From assembly GCF_041429775.1 (NCBI RefSeq), contig NZ_CP163421.1:1823001-1887000 (forward strand): 64,000 nt of DNA, read 5' to 3'. The position numbers and the translations under genes are program-made. Shown in pieces: positions 1 through 8,501 of this stretch (its first letter is position 1; the number at the start of each line of letters is the position of its first letter). The stretch is from Glycocaulis abyssi. Its GTDB lineage: Bacteria; Pseudomonadota; Alphaproteobacteria; Caulobacterales; Maricaulaceae. The notes beneath the pieces are model-generated. The model worked only from the letters and a program-made list of their open reading frames with translations, was not told the DNA's origin and searched no databases.

Positions 1-172
1 CCCCAAGGTCAAACGAGGTGCGGGTGCGCAAGGAAGGATTGAAGAAGACGAGCGCGATGGACTTGCCTTTGAGCGCATCGCCTTGCGGGCTTTCCCGGTA
101 TCGGCGCGCACGGTCGATCAGGGCCTGAAGTTCTTGTCTCGACCAGTCGGCGGTAGACAGGAAATGCCGCAT
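1..172 (-). CDS. argF': N-acetylornithine carbamoyltransferase, N-terminal part (cut by window edge)
   Basis: The minus strand from ATG at 172 reads 57 residues and leaves the window open. The peptide starts MRHFLSTADWSRQEL and contains the carbamoyl-phosphate binding motif NPSLRTRTSF at residues 45-54. The combination HFL..DWSR at the start with KGKSIALVFFNPS is what I recall of the acetylornithine transcarbamylase branch (Xanthomonas ArgF') rather than classical ornithine carbamoyltransferase, which usually has STRTR. The enzyme would carbamoylate N-acetylornithine in arginine synthesis in the cytoplasm. Only the carbamoyl-phosphate domain start is visible, so the substrate call rests on N-terminal similarity; ornithine or another transcarbamylase remains possible. 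It is the leftmost gene and lies 97 bp from a palindromic repeat. Confidence 0.75.
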   Translation of the reverse strand, partial: MRHFLSTADWSRQELQALIDRARRYRESPQGDALKGKSIALVFFNPSLRTRTSFDLG

Positions 173-269
173 CGTTTCACGCGCCTCCCTTGGGCGTTGG
201 AAAGCTCACGCGTTTAGCGCTCCTTGCTGCAATGCGCAAACGGGTGTGTGAGCGGGAATGAGTTGCCGC

Positions 270-381
270 CCCTCGTCCTTCGAGACGTTCGCTATCGCTC
301 ACCCTCAGGATGAGGGGCGGGAAAGACCAGAATCCCTCATCCTGAGGAGCTTTCGACAGAAAGCGTCTCGAAGGACGAGGG
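270..381. repeat. Palindromic repeat, family 1, copy A
   Basis: Outer arms at 270-287 and 364-381 are a perfect 18-bp inverted repeat (CCCTCGTCCTTCGAGACG and its complement). Inner arms at 303-316 and 334-347 are a second perfect inverted pair. A second copy with the same plan lies at 17541-17645. This copy extends 45 bp into the 3' end of the L,D-transpeptidase gene, so it supplies that protein's last residues. It looks like a mobile REP/RUP-type element of the genome; I cannot count further copies from this window. Confidence 0.85.
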
Positions 382-1854
382 ATGTATGACAGCCATTTCC
401 TCCACCACGCTGTCCCCACGCGCATCGGCGTCCAGCGCCGTGATCAGGGCGCGGTCGCGATTGTAGATATCGTGGATGAAGCGGGCATTGCCGAACCGGT
501 CGGAGACGACGGTGAAATAGAGGATATGGACCGGGATGTGATGGCGCAGCCAGACGCGGCGCGTGCGCCCGCTGTCGAACGCTTCCTCCATCGCCTCACG
601 GGTCCAGCCCGTCTCGCCCTGCAGCACCCACCAGGCCAGCTCGCGCGGCTCGTCCACCCGGACGCATCCAGACAACTCGTTGCGCTGGACATTGTCAAAC
701 AGGGCGCGCTCCGGCGTGTCATGAATGTAGATATTGTGGATATTGGGGAACATGAACTTCACCTCCCCCATCGAATTGCCGGCGCCCGGCACCTGGATGA
801 CGCGGTAGCGCCCGTTCGCCCAGTCCGCCTGCGACGGGTTGATCACCGCGCCTGTTGACTGGTCCACCAGCCGGTAACCGGACGCCAGCGCATAGCCCGG
901 ATTGGTCTGGAAACGGCGCAGCCACGGCGCACCCAGGCTGGTGGGTGTGTACCAGACCGGGTTGATCTCGATGAAGGTCATGTCCTCGGAGAAAACCGGC
1001 GTGCGGTTATAACCCCGCCCGATCATGGAGCGGTGGGTGCGTTCCACCTGCCCGCCTGACCACGCCTCCAGCCGGTAATCGGCCAGATTGACCCGGATAT
1101 GGCGCTCGCCCAGATCGCGCGGCACCCAGCGCCAGCGCTCCAGATTGGCGCGCACCTGATCGAGCCGGTGGCGCGGCGGCGTGTTCAGCTCGCGCATGGT
1201 GGACGGCCCGGCCACCCCGTCCGTCGCCAGGTTGTGGCGGGCCTGAAAGCGGATCAGGGCCGTGCGTAATGTCTCGTCGAAGGGCGCGCCTGCCTCCCCC
1301 CTGACAGCCAGCAGCCCCTCCTGAAAGAGGCGGGCGCGCAAGGCATCCACGCGCTCACCGCTATCGCCCTGCTCCATCCACGGCCCGTGCGCGATGGGTG
1401 TGTGGGCGCGCAGCAGGGCATGGCGGCGGATCAGCTCCCGGCGCAGCGCCATATAGTCGGGATGTGACGGGCCAAGCCCCTCCAGCGTGTCAAACACCGT
1501 GTTCTCACGCAGGGCCGTTGCCAGCACCAGATCCAGATCGGGGACGCGGGCGGGGGCTGTCCAGTCCGGCTCCAGCTGGCGCGGGTCGATGCGCCCTGCC
1601 GCCAGATCACGGGCCAGCGCCAGAAAGGCATCGCTGGCCAGGGCGTCGCGTTCCGGCCCTGCCGGCAAGGCGGTCACCTCTTCCGGCGACGGGTAATGAC
1701 CGGGTGTCAGCCCGTGCGTCCACACCTCGGCCAGCGCGTCGGCCAGATCGGCGGCATGCTCATCGCTCCATGCCTGACGCGCGTGTGCAGCGCCGGCCGC
1801 AACCAGCGCCAGCATCAGGACCGGCATCGTTATGAAAAGCGCGCGTGCGCCCAT
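337..1854 (-). CDS. Murein L,D-transpeptidase (YcbB-like, YkuD domain)
   Basis: The 505-residue protein would form or exchange 3-3 peptide crosslinks in the periplasmic peptidoglycan. It begins with a signal peptide (residues 1-25, ending AAHA). A peptidoglycan-binding module follows at about 160-225, and a YkuD catalytic domain at about 250-425. The catalytic pattern is visible as IHDTP (His378) followed by SGCVRV with the nucleophile Cys397. A strong ribosome site (GGAGG about 6-10 bases upstream) fixes the ATG at 1854. The C-terminus is odd: the last 15 or so residues are encoded by a palindromic repeat, which suggests the original stop codon was replaced by insertion of the repeat. Domain order and length match the YcbB/LdtD group. 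Confidence 0.88.
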   Translation of the reverse strand: MGARALFITMPVLMLALVAAGAAHARQAWSDEHAADLADALAEVWTHGLTPGHYPSPEEVTALPAGPERDALASDAFLALARDLAAGRIDPRQLEPDWTAPARVPDLDLVLATALRENTVFDTLEGLGPSHPDYMALRRELIRRHALLRAHTPIAHGPWMEQGDSGERVDALRARLFQEGLLAVRGEAGAPFDETLRTALIRFQARHNLATDGVAGPSTMRELNTPPRHRLDQVRANLERWRWVPRDLGERHIRVNLADYRLEAWSGGQVERTHRSMIGRGYNRTPVFSEDMTFIEINPVWYTPTSLGAPWLRRFQTNPGYALASGYRLVDQSTGAVINPSQADWANGRYRVIQVPGAGNSMGEVKFMFPNIHNIYIHDTPERALFDNVQRNELSGCVRVDEPRELAWWVLQGETGWTREAMEEAFDSGRTRRVWLRHHIPVHILYFTVVSDRFGNARFIHDIYNRDRALITALDADARGDSVVEEMAVIHPSSFETLSVESSSG

Positions 1855-1926
1855 CCTGGCACCTCCCCCTCCGGCGTGAAGTTAACAAGGTGCAGCGGCG
1901 TTGAGAACGCCAATTACGCCCAAAAC

Positions 1927-1956
1927 AAAACCCCGGATCGGATGATCCGGGGTTTT
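1927..1956. terminator. Intrinsic, bidirectional terminator
   Basis: A perfect 13-bp stem (1927-1939 with 1944-1956) and 4-base loop has A-run on the left and T-run on the right, so it can end transcription in both directions. It lies 28 bp past the stop codon of the small acidic lipoprotein gene and separates it from the transpeptidase gene. Confidence 0.85.
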
Positions 1957-1984
1957 GCCAGTCACTCAGACAGCGTAACGAGCC

Positions 1985-2278
1985 TTATTCAGGCGCGCCG
2001 TCTTCCGGGCTTTCCTCAGTGGCCTCTTCCCAAGCCTCTTCGGCATCCTCAGCCCATTCTTCTACCTGATCGGCGGCATCCTCTGCCGCGTCGGTGGTCG
2101 CATCCCAGGCATCGCCAGCGGCGTCGGTCGTATCGTCCCACGCCTCTTCTGCCGGGCTCTGCTCCTCGGTGCCCAACGCCTCGTCAATCGCCTCACCCGC
2201 TTCTTCTGCCGGACCCTGCTCCTCACAGGCGGCCAGAATCGCGCTTGCGGCGAAAGCAGCCAGAACAAACTTTTTCAT
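1985..2278 (-). CDS. Small acidic lipoprotein, unknown function
   Basis: A 97-residue protein with a lipoprotein signal (MKKFVLAAFAASAILAAC, lipobox LAAC, Cys18). The mature part is almost entirely Glu, Asp and Ala, with loose repeats such as DATTDAAEDAADQ and EEAWEEATEE. It is probably an extended or helical acidic tether anchored in a membrane. The ATG at 2278 is chosen because GGAG lies 9 bases upstream; two in-frame ATGs further upstream (2284, 2293) are too close to or inside that site. A terminator follows directly. Low-complexity composition prevents a family assignment; the overall type resembles entericidin-like or other small alphaproteobacterial lipoproteins, without a firm match. 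Confidence 0.7.
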   Translation of the reverse strand: MKKFVLAAFAASAILAACEEQGPAEEAGEAIDEALGTEEQSPAEEAWDDTTDAAGDAWDATTDAAEDAADQVEEWAEDAEEAWEEATEESPEDGAPE

Positions 2279-2512
2279 CGTCATAATCTCCATCAATGAC
2301 CTGTCCATCAGAGAGGCCGGCGGCGCGTTTCGTGCCCCGGTTATCAGCAGCCCCCACGGAATAACCGCGAAGGAAAGCCAACAGCTTATTGGCTTGCCGT
2401 CAAGCAATAACAGACCTCAAGGCATCAAAATTGCCGTTCGAACCGCTGACAATAAACGCATGGGTGCCGCATTTCGTTGCAGCCCATTTGCCGTAAACAG
2501 CATTCACAAAGC

Positions 2513-3493
2513 TTACACGCCTGTCATGCAGGCATGGTGGACGGCGCGCGCGATGGCCCGCGCCAGACAGTCGGCCGCCAGACTGCCGAGGCCCGCTACG
2601 CACAAGGGCGCCGGGCCGGACAGCGCGAGGCGCCCTGTCGAGGCCACGAACACCACGTCACCGTCAAACGGCGTGTGAACCGGGCGGATGGCGCGCGCCA
2701 TGCCGTCCTGCGCCATGATGGCCATGCGCCGCGCCTGATCGGGTGTCAGCACGGCGTCAGTGGCGATGACGGCCAGCGTGGTGTTGGTACGCAGCGCGGG
2801 ATTGAACTTCGCCTCGCCCCAGTCCTCCAGATCAACGACAGGGCCGGGCGCGCAGCCAAGTCCGCCAAACTCGCCATCGCGCTCAAACGGTGCGGCCCAG
2901 AATTGCTGCGTGCCCGGCACGCGCACCGAGCCGAAACTGTTCACGCAGACAAGGGCTGCCACGGTGTGACCATCGCGCGATTTCGCGCTGGCAGAGCCGG
3001 TGCCGCCGGGCAGCGACCCTGCCCGTGCGCCAAACCCGGCCCCTGCCCGGCCAAGCCGGACCGGAGCGCGAAGCCCGGCATTTTCCAGCGCAGCGCGGCC
3101 AAGCCGGGCATAGGGCGGGCTGTCGCCCCAGTCCTTGGCGCCGCCATTGGCCAGATCATAGAGAATGGCCGCCGGCACGATGGGAGAGGCCGGCACGCCC
3201 GGCTGGGGCATCAGCGCATAACCGCGCCCCTGCGCGCCAAGGCTCGCGCATACCGCATCAGCCGCGCCCAGCCCGTAGACCGAGCCACCCGACAGCACGA
3301 TGGCATCCACGCCCTCGACAAGCCCGCCGGGACGCAGGACATCGCTTTCCCGCGTGCCCGGCCCGCCACCGCGTACATCAATAGCGGCAATGGCAGGCTC
3401 ATCGAACACAACCAGCGTCACGCCGGTGCGCACCGCCTCGTCCTCGGCCTGGCCGACGCTGAGGCCGGCAATATCGGTAAGGTTGTTGCGCAT
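2513..3493 (-). CDS. P1-family peptidase (DmpA/NylC-like, self-processing)
   Basis: The 326-residue protein belongs to peptidase family P1 (beta-aminopeptidases, DmpA, and the nylon oligomer hydrolase NylC), which are Ntn-type enzymes that cut themselves before a nucleophilic Ser/Thr. Visible family marks are the N-terminal LTDIAGLSVGQ, the glycine-rich RGGGPGTRESD and LSGGSVYGL, and TNTTLAVIATDA with a likely cleavage between Asn237 and Thr238. The two resulting chains would be about 237 and 89 residues. The start ATG at 3493 overlaps the stop codon of the upstream toxin frame (TAATG), so the peptidase is coupled to the toxin-antitoxin operon. Substrate unknown; no signal peptide is seen. 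Confidence 0.85.
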   Translation of the reverse strand: MRNNLTDIAGLSVGQAEDEAVRTGVTLVVFDEPAIAAIDVRGGGPGTRESDVLRPGGLVEGVDAIVLSGGSVYGLGAADAVCASLGAQGRGYALMPQPGVPASPIVPAAILYDLANGGAKDWGDSPPYARLGRAALENAGLRAPVRLGRAGAGFGARAGSLPGGTGSASAKSRDGHTVAALVCVNSFGSVRVPGTQQFWAAPFERDGEFGGLGCAPGPVVDLEDWGEAKFNPALRTNTTLAVIATDAVLTPDQARRMAIMAQDGMARAIRPVHTPFDGDVVFVASTGRLALSGPAPLCVAGLGSLAADCLARAIARAVHHACMTGV

Positions 3494-3950
3494 TATCCGT
3501 CTCTCTGTGTGGTGTGCCGGTCCTCGCTTCGCCCTTGCTTCACCGCATCATCGAACGCCAGGAATGCCGAAACGATCCGGCGATAGCTGGCCTGTGGCAA
3601 GCTTCCATGCACACAGCTCTGGGTACCCGGCACCGGTCTGAGATCGTGGCCGGGCCAGCTGAACCGGTTCAGTTCGGCCAGGACTACCCAGTGTTCTGCG
3701 TCATCCGGGCCGGCAAGCCGGCACTCGGCAGGCGTTAGCTTGAGATGGGTGATGGCATCGGCCGCCAAAGGTGGGGTGTGCGTAATCGGCAGAACCGATA
3801 CCCGTCTTGTCTCCGCGCCGGGTGTCTGAACCACCAGAATGATGGCACACGGCCTGTCCTTGCTGCCTTCAATAGCGTCCTGCTGTGCCTCGTGGCTCCA
3901 AAGAAAGCTGTAGCGGATGAAAGACCCGCTTCAGGTTCGGGAATGAGCAC
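3493..3950 (-). pseudogene. PemK-like toxin, frameshifted near codon 11
   Basis: The start is GTG at 3950, reading VLIPEPEAGL, the typical N-terminus of a rhizobial/alphaproteobacterial PemK-like family. The sequence then needs one extra base: the rest of the family pattern (IRYSFLWSHEA, KDRPCAIILVVQ, SVLPITHTPP, WVVLAELNRFSWPGHDLRPVPG) lies in another frame from about 3917 down to the stop at 3493. That second frame is closed upstream by TGA, so it has no good start of its own except an internal GTG at 3834. A base is missing near the CTTTC at about 3918-3922. The gene follows the Phd-type antitoxin with 6 bp between. It may be a decayed toxin, a sequencing error, or, less likely, a recoding site. 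Confidence 0.75.
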
Positions 3951-3956
3951 GCCCGA

Positions 3957-4208
3957 TTACCTGTCTGTTCTGGCCAGCTGCTCGTGCAGTGCGTCCACCA
4001 GATCATCAGGCACCTCGCCTGCCCGGATGACTTCACGCTGCTCGCGCTTGAGCCTTTCGTAAAGCTGAAGCTCACGCGGCGACAGGAACCCGCCCACCAG
4101 CCGGTTATGGCTGATGACACGCACTACGCCGTGCTCGCGTACATCCTCTTTCACCCGGCCAAACTGGCGGGAGAACTCGGTAGCACTCATTGTCAGCGGG
4201 TCAGCCAT
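3957..4208 (-). CDS. Phd/YefM-type antitoxin
   Basis: An 83-residue protein that begins MADPLTMSATEFSRQFG and continues VISHNRLVGGFLSPRELQLYERLK, the pattern of Phd/YefM antitoxins: a short beta strand and helix forming the DNA-binding dimer, then an extended toxin-binding tail. It would neutralise the toxin encoded just downstream and repress the operon. The upstream 4209-4270 stretch is unusually AT-rich and contains TATAAC with TTGTAA 15 bases before it on the minus strand, a possible though short-spaced promoter. Operon order is antitoxin, broken toxin, P1 peptidase. If the toxin is truly dead the antitoxin is a remnant or acts on a toxin elsewhere. Confidence 0.8.
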   Translation of the reverse strand: MADPLTMSATEFSRQFGRVKEDVREHGVVRVISHNRLVGGFLSPRELQLYERLKREQREVIRAGEVPDDLVDALHEQLARTDR

Positions 4209-4456
4209 ATCTTAAACCCTGAAATTACGTATTTTTTAAGTTATACGAGAATTCCACAATTTACAATCCCGGCAAAGCCCCCCCCCCGCAAGGCGGGCCT
4301 TCCGGCAGGGCTCCACGCTCTGCCCTGCCCGGTCAGCAGCGGGAAGAATATCTAACGGGCGGCGATCCGGGCGCGCGCAGCAATCGACAGATATTGCGCG
4401 AGTTTGTAGACAACGGGATTGGAACCACACCCCGAAACGGTCAGGCGGGCATTGTC

Positions 4457-5410
4457 ATGGCATTAGGAAATCTGAACGAGGAAAGCCTGGCTGCAGGCGC
4501 ATCTCAGGCCCTGTTGCCGCTCAATGCCTTGCGCACGTTCGAGGCGGCGGCCCGGCGCGGCAGTCTTGCTGCGGCGGCCAGAGAGCTGGGTGTGACGCCG
4601 GGCGCGGTGTCCCAGCAGATCCGGCTTCTGGAGGATGTGCTGAAAACCCGCCTTCTGGAGCGGACAGGCCAGGGCGTGCTGCTGACCGTGGAGGCTGCAG
4701 ATGCCGCGCCTTATCTGCACGAGGCTTTTGCGAGCCTGGCCGAGGCCAGCGCGCGTCTGCGCTCTGCTGGCGCTGCGCCTGCGCGGGTGCGTCTGGGGGT
4801 TCCCGGTGCCTTTGCTGCCGCCTGGCTGGCCCCGCGCCTTGCCAGAGCCGGGCGCAATGATGTCAGCCTGATCAGCGATCCCGGCACGGACGATCTGGAC
4901 CGCTTCCGGCTGGATATCGAGATCCGCTTTGGCGACGGGCAATGGCCGGGTTATGCGGTGCGGCCCCTGCTGTCCGACAGCCTGATGCCGGCCGTCGCGC
5001 CCGACCTGCTGGAGCAATGCGATGGCGACTGGCGCAAGGCCGTCATGTCCCTGCCCCTCATCCACGATACCACCCCGGCGCGGGACCCCGCCCAGCCTGA
5101 CTGGCAGGTCTGGCTGGCGCGCCGCGGGCTGAACCGGGCGGACATCGCACAGGGCGATCATGTGAGCGCGCCAGACCATGCCGTACGGGCGGCGGTATCG
5201 GGGCGCGGCGTTGCGCTGGTGCGCGCCTCGCTGGCCGAAAGCGCCGTCGCGGAAGGACGCCTCATCACCCTCATCGCCGACGGGGTGACGCCGCTCTCCT
5301 GGCGCTATCATCTATTGTCGCCAGAAGGACGCCCGTTGAGCCGCGCCGCGCGCGCGCTCGCAGATTTTCTTGCCGAGGAGGCGCGGCCCTTTGAAACAGC
5401 CGGGGTCTAG
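4457..5410 (+). CDS. LysR-family transcriptional regulator (GcvA/AmpR-like)
   Basis: The 317-residue protein has an N-terminal winged helix-turn-helix at about residues 20-77 (LNALRTFEAAARRGSLAAAA, then GVTPGAVSQQIRLLE and RLLERTG) and a substrate-binding-like effector domain from about 105 to 300. The phrase LPLNALRTFEAAAR is typical of the GcvA subgroup. The ATG at 4457 is preferred over a TTG at 4394 because the extra 21 residues precede the usual family start; the ribosome site is weak in either case. It lies 58 bp upstream of the gamma-glutamyltransferase gene on the same strand, and the two could be cotranscribed. The effector is unknown. Confidence 0.85.
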   Translation: MALGNLNEESLAAGASQALLPLNALRTFEAAARRGSLAAAARELGVTPGAVSQQIRLLEDVLKTRLLERTGQGVLLTVEAADAAPYLHEAFASLAEASARLRSAGAAPARVRLGVPGAFAAAWLAPRLARAGRNDVSLISDPGTDDLDRFRLDIEIRFGDGQWPGYAVRPLLSDSLMPAVAPDLLEQCDGDWRKAVMSLPLIHDTTPARDPAQPDWQVWLARRGLNRADIAQGDHVSAPDHAVRAAVSGRGVALVRASLAESAVAEGRLITLIADGVTPLSWRYHLLSPEGRPLSRAARALADFLAEEARPFETAGV

Positions 5411-5468
5411 CCAGACTGCCTCCGGCACCACAATTTGATATCCATACCTTCGACAAGAGAGACCCTCC

Positions 5469-7199
5469 ATGCATCTGAACCGCTTCCTCCTTACCGCCGC
5501 CCTGCCCTTTGCCCTGATTGCCTGCAGCGGTGATGACAGCGCGCCGGGAGGTGCCTCCGGCCCGGTGACAGGCAGCGAGGACGCGATGGTCTCCGCTGCC
5601 CACCCGCTGGCTGTGGAAGCCGGTCTGGAAGCCTTGCGCCGGGGCGGCGATGCGGTGGATGCCGCCATCGCGGTGCAGATGGTGCTGGGTCTGGTCGAGC
5701 CGCAAAGCTCCGGCATTGCGGGCGGGGCCTTCCTGGTGCGCTATGACGCGCAGACAGGCGCGGTCACGGTCTATGACGGGCGAGAGACGGCCCCGGCGGC
5801 GGTGAGCGAAGACTACTGGCTGGACGAAAACGGCGAGCCTCTGGCCTATCTTGATGCCTGGCAGAGTGGCCAGTCCACCGGCGCGCCCGGCGCGGTGGCG
5901 ATGCTGGCCATGGCCCATGAGGAGCATGGCCGTCTGGACTGGTCGGCCGGTTTCGAGGCCGGCATTGAACTGGCAGAAGAGGGCTTTCCTCTGTCGGGCC
6001 GCACCTCGTCCATGGCGGCGCGCGTGGCGCAGATTTCCCAATTGTCGCGTCAGGAACCGGCCCGCTCCTATTTCTACGATGAAGAGGGCAATGCCCACCC
6101 TGAGGGCTTCATCCGCACCAATCCAGCCTATGCGCAGACCCTGCGGGCCGTCGCGGCTGACTGGCGCAATTTCTACACTGGCGAGATAGCCGAGGACATC
6201 ATCGCCACCGCGTCGCGTGATCCGCGCGGCGGGCTGCTGACGCTGGAAGACCTGGAAGCGTATGAGCCGATCCGCCGTGAGGCGCTGTGTGTGCCCTATC
6301 GGGTTTACCGCGTATGCTCGGCTCCACCGCCCTCATCGGGCGCGGTGGCGGTCGGTGCCATCCTGACCTTGCTGGAAGGGTTCGAGATGAGCGCGTTCGG
6401 CCCGGACACGGTCGAGGGCTGGCACCTCTTCATCGAGGCCAGCCGCCTGGCCTATGCCGACCGGGACCAGTATGTCGGCGATCCGGCCTTTGCCGATGTG
6501 CCGGTGGAGGGCCTTCTGGACCATGCCTACCTGACCGAACGCCGCCGCCTGATCTCCGTCGATGCAGCAATCCCGGCAATTCGCCACGGCACACCGCCCG
6601 GCGCGCCGGAAGTGATCGCCGATACGACGCCGGACGTTCCCGGCACCACGCACTACTCTATCCGCGACACCTTCGGCAATGTCGTCTCCATGACCACCAC
6701 GGTGGAGTCCGTCTTCGGCAATAACCGGATGACCGACGGCGGCTTCCTGCTGAACAACCAGCTTACCGATTTTGCCTTCGTGCCGCGCGATGCAGACGGG
6801 CGCACGCACCCGAACGCGCCAGCAGGCGGCAAGCGTCCGCGCTCGTCCATGTCGCCTACAATCGTGCTGGATGCGGAGGGTGATTTCCTTATCGCCACCG
6901 GCTCTCCGGGCGGCAATTCCATCATCGCCTACACGGCCAAGACGCTGGTTGCGATGCTCGACTGGGGGATGACACCGCAGGAAGCGGCAGCCCTTCCCAA
7001 TATCGTCGCGCGCGGCGATGTGGTCAGCATTGAAAGCGGCTTTGACGCAGAGCTGCTGGAGGGTTTACGCGCGCTTGGCCACCAGATACGCGGCGAGCAG
7101 GGCGAAAACTCTGGCATCCACATCATCCGCATGGGTGAGGACGGCACGCTGGAAGGCGGCGCTGACCCCCGCCGGGATGGGGTGACCGGACGGCCTTAG
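5469..7199 (+). CDS. ggt: Gamma-glutamyltransferase, lipoprotein form
   Basis: The 576-residue enzyme hydrolyses or transfers the gamma-glutamyl group of glutathione and related peptides outside the cytoplasm. Residues 1-19 are a lipoprotein signal (lipobox LIAC, Cys19) rather than the cleavable signal of E. coli Ggt, so the enzyme should be membrane-anchored. The autoprocessing site is TTHYS with nucleophile Thr393, giving subunits of about 370 (after signal removal) and 184 residues. GGFLLNNQLTDFAF and RPRSSMSPTI are conserved in the small subunit. A ribosome site (AGAGAGACC) precedes the ATG. The LysR gene sits immediately upstream. Confidence 0.93.
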   Translation: MHLNRFLLTAALPFALIACSGDDSAPGGASGPVTGSEDAMVSAAHPLAVEAGLEALRRGGDAVDAAIAVQMVLGLVEPQSSGIAGGAFLVRYDAQTGAVTVYDGRETAPAAVSEDYWLDENGEPLAYLDAWQSGQSTGAPGAVAMLAMAHEEHGRLDWSAGFEAGIELAEEGFPLSGRTSSMAARVAQISQLSRQEPARSYFYDEEGNAHPEGFIRTNPAYAQTLRAVAADWRNFYTGEIAEDIIATASRDPRGGLLTLEDLEAYEPIRREALCVPYRVYRVCSAPPPSSGAVAVGAILTLLEGFEMSAFGPDTVEGWHLFIEASRLAYADRDQYVGDPAFADVPVEGLLDHAYLTERRRLISVDAAIPAIRHGTPPGAPEVIADTTPDVPGTTHYSIRDTFGNVVSMTTTVESVFGNNRMTDGGFLLNNQLTDFAFVPRDADGRTHPNAPAGGKRPRSSMSPTIVLDAEGDFLIATGSPGGNSIIAYTAKTLVAMLDWGMTPQEAAALPNIVARGDVVSIESGFDAELLEGLRALGHQIRGEQGENSGIHIIRMGEDGTLEGGADPRRDGVTGRP

Positions 7200-7245
7200 G
7201 GGGAAGCCCCATCGTGAACTCCCGGCCAGCAACCTATCCGCGTTT

Positions 7246-7415
7246 CCCCGACGCACGTCGGGGTCCAGTCTCTTTTTGATGCTCAGCCCATCCGGGCTTC
7301 GCTGCGGGCAAAAGTGCCCGGCGGCCGGTCGGCCTCGCAGGCCGCATAGCGGCCTGAAAAGCGCGACTGCGCGCCCGCGACTTTTCGCGGAACATCGCAA
7401 CGCGGATGCGTTGCG
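7246..7415. repeat. Cluster of small palindromes between convergent genes
   Basis: The gap between ggt and the iron ATPase gene holds several hairpins: a 7-bp stem CCCCGAC/GTCGGGG at 7246-7263 and a perfect 8-bp stem CGCAACGC/GCGTTGCG at 7396-7415, with GC-rich inverted words between. Either may end transcription of ggt or of the iron operon, though neither is followed by a T-run. No coding potential is apparent. Confidence 0.5.
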
Positions 7416-7433
7416 GAACCAAGAAGAAGCTCC

Positions 7434-8501
7434 CTACCCCGACACCACGCTGACAAAAGCCGGGTCCAGGGAGAGAGACACCGCATCACCGGCCTGTGCC
7501 GGGTGGCTGACAGGCGCGCGGGCCGTCACGCGCTCACCCGTCGCCAGCGCGATCAGGAGCACGACCACAGGTCCGGCGGGGCGGCGCGCGAGGATATGGC
7601 CCTGAGGCCCGCGCCCGCCGCCCGCCCCGTCTGCGCCGACCAGAATGCCTTCCGGGCGCACCAGCACGGTGACGGCGCTGCCCTCTGCCTGAGGCGCGGC
7701 AACCGCGCCCAGCGGCGTTGATGCCTTGCCACCCTCTACCCTGCTGGCAAAGGCTTCCGCATCGCCCAGCATGCGCGCCGCGCTTTCGCTGGCCGGAGCC
7801 AGATAGAGCGCGTCAGGCGTGCCGGACTGGATAATGATGCCGCGCTCCATCAGCGCGATCTCGTCGGCGCTGGCCAGCGCATCTTCGGCGTCGTGCGTGA
7901 TGATGAGCGAAGCCGTGCCGGAGCGGCGCAGCACGTCCAGCGTCATCGCCGAAAGGTCGGCGCGCAGCCGCCGGTCCAGCCCGCTGAAGGGTTCGTCCAG
8001 CAGCATGACGGAAGGTTCGGGCGCGAGCGCGCGCGCCAGCGCAACGCGCTGCTGCTCACCGCCGGAGAGCTCGTGGGGATAGGCGCGCGCGCGATGGGTC
8101 AGCTCTACGGCCTCAAGGCTTTCCATCACGCGCTTCTTGCGTTCATCGCCGCCTAAATGGCGCAGACCGAAGGCCACATTCTGGATCGCGGTGAGATGCG
8201 GAAACAGGGCGTAATCCTGAAACACTACCCCGCAGCGGCGGCGCTCCGGCGCCAGATGCACGCCCGGCCCGCTCCACACATTACCGTCAGAGCGTATCTC
8301 GCCCGCATGCAGACGCTCCAGCCCGGCAATCGCCCGCAGCAGCGTGGACTTGCCCGCCCCCGACGGCCCTAGCAGCGCGGTCACCTGACCGGCGCGCAGC
8401 GACAGATCGCACCCGCGCACAACCGCGCCATCATCACCGCCAAGGCGTACCTCGGCGCGAGTAATGGTCACGCGGGGGCTATGGTCTGCCATCATGTTCA
8501 T
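7434..8501 (-). CDS. Ferric-iron ABC transporter, ATP-binding protein
   Basis: The 355-residue ATPase powers import by the permease encoded just upstream. Walker A is GPSGAGKST at about residue 45, the Q-loop is VVFQDYALFPHL, the signature is LSGGEQQRVALARAL, Walker B is VMLLDEPFSGLD and the switch histidine is in IITHDAEDA. A C-terminal regulatory (OB-type) domain covers about residues 245-355, as in FbpC/AfuC. Its ATG at 8501 overlaps the permease stop by four bases (ATGA), so translation is coupled. Organised as the third gene of a binding protein-permease-ATPase operon. Iron specificity is inferred from the binding protein. Confidence 0.9.
   Translation of the reverse strand: MNMMADHSPRVTITRAEVRLGGDDGAVVRGCDLSLRAGQVTALLGPSGAGKSTLLRAIAGLERLHAGEIRSDGNVWSGPGVHLAPERRRCGVVFQDYALFPHLTAIQNVAFGLRHLGGDERKKRVMESLEAVELTHRARAYPHELSGGEQQRVALARALAPEPSVMLLDEPFSGLDRRLRADLSAMTLDVLRRSGTASLIITHDAEDALASADEIALMERGIIIQSGTPDALYLAPASESAARMLGDAEAFASRVEGGKASTPLGAVAAPQAEGSAVTVLVRPEGILVGADGAGGGRGPQGHILARRPAGPVVVLLIALATGERVTARAPVSHPAQAGDAVSLSLDPAFVSVVSG

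Noticed and set aside
3957-4208. Antitoxin gene broken like its toxin
   Set aside because: The frame is complete from ATG to stop and shows the whole Phd/YefM pattern.
7201-7433. Small gene in the gap between ggt and the iron ATPase
   Set aside because: Open frames there are short, lack ribosome sites and consist of palindromic, low-complexity sequence.
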